15,863 nt of DNA from an uncultured Patescibacteria group bacterium (GTDB taxonomy: Bacteria > Patescibacteriota > Microgenomatia > UBA1406 > GWC2-37-13). Numbering within the stretch: the stretch's first letter is position 1; every line of letters starts with the position of its first letter. Both the position numbers and the translations under genes were made by a program. Shown here piece after piece: positions 13,387 to 15,863 of the stretch. Below the pieces are notes generated by a model. That model made no database searches, was not told the DNA's origin, and saw only the letters and a program-made list of their open reading frames with translations. The stretch is taken from NCBI GenBank assembly GCA_938010745.1, contig CALLVF010000027.1, positions 1-15,863 of the forward strand, given 5' to 3'.

Positions 13387-13842
13387 ATGAAATTGATTCA
13401 AATAACCAAAGAAGGCTATTATAATCTTAAAAAAGAATTAAAGGAACTAATAGAGGTTAAAAAACCTAAAGCGGTTGTCAGGCTGCAAAAAGCCCGGGCA
13501 ATGGGTGATTTATCAGAAAATAGTGAGTATTCAGCTGCTAAAGAAGAACTGGCCTTTGTTGAAGGTAGAATTCAGGAGATTGAGACGATTTTAAAAACCT
13601 CTCAAATAGTTGAAAATCAACAAAAAGGAATCGTTAATGTTGGCGTTAAAGTAACTGTTGAGAATAAAGGTAAAAAAGAGGAATTTCATATTGTTGGTGA
13701 ATTTGAGGCTGATCCAAGTTTAAAAAAACTCTCTCATAAATCACCTATTGGTAAAGCTTTAATTGGAAAAAAAGTAGGAGATTGGGTTGAGGTAGAAATA
13801 CCAGCTGGAAGAATTAAGTATAAAATAGTTGACATCCAGTAA
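13387..13842 (+). CDS. greA: Transcription elongation factor GreA
   Basis: GreA rescues backtracked RNA polymerase by stimulating transcript cleavage through the secondary channel. The 151-aa length is typical. The N-terminal coiled coil (about 1-75) carries ITKEGYYNLKKELKEL and the tip motif MGDLSENSEYSAAKEE with the catalytic acids Asp and Glu. The C-terminal FKBP-like domain shows EADPSLKKLSHKSPIGKALI and VGDWVEVEIPAG. It has its own promoter, and its last codons hold the -35 box of the next transcription unit. Confidence 0.96.
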   Translation: MKLIQITKEGYYNLKKELKELIEVKKPKAVVRLQKARAMGDLSENSEYSAAKEELAFVEGRIQEIETILKTSQIVENQQKGIVNVGVKVTVENKGKKEEFHIVGEFEADPSLKKLSHKSPIGKALIGKKVGDWVEVEIPAGRIKYKIVDIQ

Positions 13843-13856
13843 AGTTTAATTATAAT
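13829..13856 (+). promoter_or_regulatory. Promoter of the T-box operon
   Basis: Perfect TTGACA (13829-13834) and perfect TATAAT (13851-13856) with a 16-bp spacer. The -35 lies within the last codons of greA and the spacer includes the greA stop. The start would be about 13863. Confidence 0.85.
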
Positions 13857-13862
13857 AATATT

Positions 13863-14122
13863 TATTTTAAAACGCGTTTGAGTTAGGACCCTCACTTTTA
13901 AAAGCGAGGCAAGACCTAACGAAGCGGCGGGAAGAAATTCTGCTTCAAGGCGGAAGAGTAGAACCCGACGGGAAAAGCCCGTTATAGCTTTAATCCGAAA
14001 AAAAGGAGAAGTGGGTAGTTGACGAAAAATTTAAGCAACTACCAATCAAGGTGGTACCGCGGTTTTAAAACCGTCCTTGAGAGATTGTTATTCGTTAACA
14101 GTTTCTAAAGGACGGTTTTTTT
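13863..14122 (+). promoter_or_regulatory. T-box riboswitch leader (tRNA-sensing transcription attenuator)
   Basis: A T-box binds a specific uncharged tRNA and allows readthrough when the amino acid is scarce. The diagnostic T-box sequence AAGGTGGTACCGCGG is at 14048-14062. It forms an antiterminator: CAAGG 14047-14051 with CCTTG 14075-14079, a 7-nt bulge TGGTACC, and GCGGTT 14059-14064 with AACCGT 14069-14074. UGGU in the bulge would pair with a tRNA end ACCA, i.e. discriminator A. Upstream is stem III (14014-14021 with 14036-14043) and a GCCCGTTATAG region (13977-13987) typical of T-box leaders. Stem I appears compact: GTTAGG 13882-13887 with CCTAAC 13915-13920, inner CCTC/GAGG, then a GAAGCGG/CTGCTTC hairpin (13921-13946). 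I do not see the usual double T-loop. The 3' side of the internal loop (CAAGA, 13910-13914) could hold a specifier; AAG (Lys) is a weak guess. Confidence 0.9.
14068..14122 (+). terminator. Intrinsic terminator of the T-box, containing the Shine-Dalgarno sequence
   Basis: AAACCGTCCTT 14068-14078 pairs with AAGGACGGTTT 14108-14118, followed by a T run to 14122; the loop region can pair further (TGTTA/TAACA). It is mutually exclusive with the antiterminator, which uses 14069-14079. The 3' arm contains AAAGGA (14107-14112), 10 nt before the ATG, so the same hairpin would also hide the ribosome binding site. Confidence 0.92.
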
Positions 14123-15193
14123 ATGGGAAAATCAGAATTATTCAATGGTGGTTTTGATATACCAACTGAATTTACCAGCAGTATTGGTGCAGTTGTTTGG
14201 CCACCAGTTGAGACTAATAACGAAAGATTAAAAGGTGTTTACCCAAATGTAATTGAAACAGGGTATGATTTGCTAAATTTTTTAAGCAAATTTTCTCTTC
14301 TTGAATTTTCACCAAAGGCAACTAGAATCAGTGCCCGATTAGTTACATCAAATGAGGCTTTAAGAGATTTAATCCAATCGAACTTACCATTTCGCGAATT
14401 TATTGAAACGATAATTCCTTTAGCAGATTGTCAAGTTGTCGGACTTGAAGACTGTTGTTTAATCTATGTTGGCAAAAATGACCCTTCAAGAAAAACACCA
14501 GAGGATATTATCGAACAACAACTCAAAGCAGCAAATGAAATATTTTCTAAATTTGGAATTCAAGGAAATTCAAATAAGAAAATACCTGATGGTTTTAAAA
14601 TAGAATTTCTTGATAAAGATAAAAGGAGAGATAGTACAATTTTAGAAATGTATAATGAACTTTACTCTTTATTCAATTGGTCAACCCAGGATGTGAAAAA
14701 AATGCTTAGCAATCAAAATAATTTAATTATCGCTGCCTTTAACAAAGAAGGTAAAGTTGTTTCCTCAGCTATTGCCGAATTTGGAGAAATGACTTTTGTT
14801 CGAAAAGGACAACCAGCTACTTTATCATTAGTTGAAATAACCGAAGCTGCCACTCTGCCTGCCTATCGAGGAATGGGTACTTACCAAGCCGTCTCCGATG
14901 GTATTTTAAAATATTTAGCAGAACATAAAAAACCACCAAATTTAGTATTTGGAGAATTAAATTTAGACGCCCCTGGTGTACTTAAAGTAGCTGCAAAACA
15001 GGGAAGAATTCCGGCAATTCAAACCGCTCAAGAATATGGTTTATTTCCTCGAGGCTGGTTTCTCGAGCAACATGTCGTTATCTATCAAGGAGATAATCAA
15101 GAAAGGCCTGATAATTATCCTTATAATAATCTCATGGTTGCTTTTTTACCAAAAAATTTACTTATGGAAAAATATGGAAGAAAAAATAGTTAA
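14123..15193 (+). CDS. AblB-like GNAT acetyltransferase, T-box controlled
   Basis: This 356-aa protein is a GNAT-family N-acyltransferase. The catalytic half (about 170-330) has EMYNELYSLFNWSTQDVKKM, then NLIIAAFNKEGKVVSSAIAE, and the acetyl-CoA-binding motif ITEAATLPAYRGMGTYQAVS (RGMG pyrophosphate loop). The N-terminal half carries FIETIIPLADC and EDCCLIYVGKNDPSRKTPED. A diverged N-terminal lobe ending in this pattern followed by a C-terminal GNAT domain resembles AblB, the beta-lysine acetyltransferase; ATLPxYRGxG fits that family. Substrate is inference only. The ATG at 14123 is chosen because no other in-frame ATG occurs for over 150 codons and AAAGGA is correctly spaced; it abuts the terminator T run. 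The next gene begins inside its 3' end (20-bp overlap), so the two are coupled. Confidence 0.75.
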   Translation: MGKSELFNGGFDIPTEFTSSIGAVVWPPVETNNERLKGVYPNVIETGYDLLNFLSKFSLLEFSPKATRISARLVTSNEALRDLIQSNLPFREFIETIIPLADCQVVGLEDCCLIYVGKNDPSRKTPEDIIEQQLKAANEIFSKFGIQGNSNKKIPDGFKIEFLDKDKRRDSTILEMYNELYSLFNWSTQDVKKMLSNQNNLIIAAFNKEGKVVSSAIAEFGEMTFVRKGQPATLSLVEITEAATLPAYRGMGTYQAVSDGILKYLAEHKKPPNLVFGELNLDAPGVLKVAAKQGRIPAIQTAQEYGLFPRGWFLEQHVVIYQGDNQERPDNYPYNNLMVAFLPKNLLMEKYGRKNS

Positions 15194-15863
15194 TTTATTA
15201 AAACAATTAGTTGCCATAAATTCAATTTATCCTAACGAATCTCAAATTAGTGAATTTGTCTATAATCTTTTACGCCAAAATAAAATTAAAACAACTTTAC
15301 AAAAGGTTAGCAAAAATCGATTTAATATTTTAGCTGAAAAAGGCCAAGGAGAAAAAAGCATTCTTTTATATGGTCATCTTGATACTGTGGGTATTGCCTA
15401 TGGCTGGGAAACAAATCCTTTTGAATTAACTTTCAAAGATGATAAAGCTTGGGGATTGGGTGCTTGGGATATGAAAGGTGGAGTTAGTGTTAATATTCTC
15501 AATTTTCTAAACTATCAACCTCAAAAATTTAAACTTAAAATAGCCTTAGTTGTTGATGAGGAAAATATATCTGAAGGAGGTTATAAATTAGTTAAATCTT
15601 CCTTTTTTAAAGATTTATCTTGCATTATTTCAACTGAACCAGCTTTCAATTTTGGTTTACAAGGGATAACTATTGGTCGAGTAGGCAGAGCAGTTTTTGA
15701 TATTGAAATAATTGGCAAATCAATTCATTATGCTTTATACGATCAAAATTTAGATCCCAGTTTTGTATTGGCTGAATTCACTAAAGCTTTAAAAGACTTT
15801 TACTTTAAAAAACAAGAAAAAAAGCAATTTGTTTTTATAAGAAAAATTGAAACCACTACCCAA
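15174..15863 (+). CDS. M20-family metallopeptidase/deacylase (3' part outside window)
   Basis: This is an ArgE/DapE/LysK-type dinuclear zinc hydrolase; 230 residues are visible and the frame is open to the window's end. Motifs in order are YGHLDTVG (first zinc ligands His, and Asp), GLGAWDMKGGVS (bridging Asp), LVVDEENISEGG (catalytic Glu and neighbouring ligand) and STEPAFNFG. The start is ATG 15174, inside the preceding gene. Members remove acyl groups from amino-acid or peptide amines, such as N-acetylornithine or LysW-lysine. Paired with an acetyltransferase under one T-box, it could act on a related acylated amino acid, but the exact substrate cannot be told. The DimerLid region is incomplete in the window. 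Confidence 0.9.
   Translation, partial: MEEKIVNLLKQLVAINSIYPNESQISEFVYNLLRQNKIKTTLQKVSKNRFNILAEKGQGEKSILLYGHLDTVGIAYGWETNPFELTFKDDKAWGLGAWDMKGGVSVNILNFLNYQPQKFKLKIALVVDEENISEGGYKLVKSSFFKDLSCIISTEPAFNFGLQGITIGRVGRAVFDIEIIGKSIHYALYDQNLDPSFVLAEFTKALKDFYFKKQEKKQFVFIRKIETTTQ

Noticed and set aside
13890..13909. CACTTTTAAAAGCG loop resembling a tRNA-Lys anticodon loop
   Set aside because: The flanking bases cannot form a 5-bp anticodon stem and no cloverleaf surrounds it; it fits better as the tip of the T-box stem I hairpin.

Overview
The window is AT-rich, densely packed, uses the standard stop codons (TGA ends ftsH), and looks like the chromosome of a small-genome bacterium. I infer Patescibacteria/CPR, probably a Microgenomates-type lineage. 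The grounds are a 595-aa alanyl-tRNA synthetase without its C-terminal domain, a free-standing 5' nuclease, a lone NnrD, few Shine-Dalgarno sites, possible leaderless starts, and 7-bp A/T repeats scattered between and inside genes. This placement is inference, not proof.

Layout: (1) 1-2226, the 3' part of ftsH overlaps a 5'-3' exonuclease gene by 4 bp. (2) 2227-3237 holds no intact gene; the minus strand carries what looks like a decayed coding sequence. (3) 3238-5335, a consensus-like -35 box, then a structured leader that reads as a glmS self-cleaving ribozyme, then glmS. An extra long-range helix (3272-3284 with 3474-3486, plus 3283-3291 with 3457-3465) closes around the ribozyme. (4) 5336-10206, a minus-strand operon in transcription order: nnrD, a small anchored Ig-like protein, an anchored two-module protein, secA. 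(5) 10306-12984, alaS and a membrane-anchored DsbA-like protein on the plus strand. (6) 12974-13301, a DUF2905-type membrane protein and tRNA-Glu(CUC) on the minus strand. (7) 13387-13842, greA, whose promoter overlaps that of the tRNA. (8) 13829-15863, a promoter with perfect -35 and -10 boxes, a T-box riboswitch with terminator and antiterminator, then an AblB-like GNAT acetyltransferase overlapping an M20 metallopeptidase/deacylase that runs off the window.

Most genes are housekeeping: membrane proteolysis, DNA repair, amino-sugar synthesis for the cell wall, protein export, cofactor repair, tRNA charging and transcript elongation. The most interesting content is regulatory. There are two RNA switches of kinds best known from Firmicutes, one on glmS and one on an acetyltransferase-deacylase pair instead of an aminoacyl-tRNA synthetase. 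The ribozyme has an added clamp helix, and the T-box terminator contains the downstream gene's only good Shine-Dalgarno sequence. Also notable are a heptanucleotide repeat family at four loci (two in frame inside genes), a clamp-binding-like tail on the exonuclease, and an altered FtsH pore loop.
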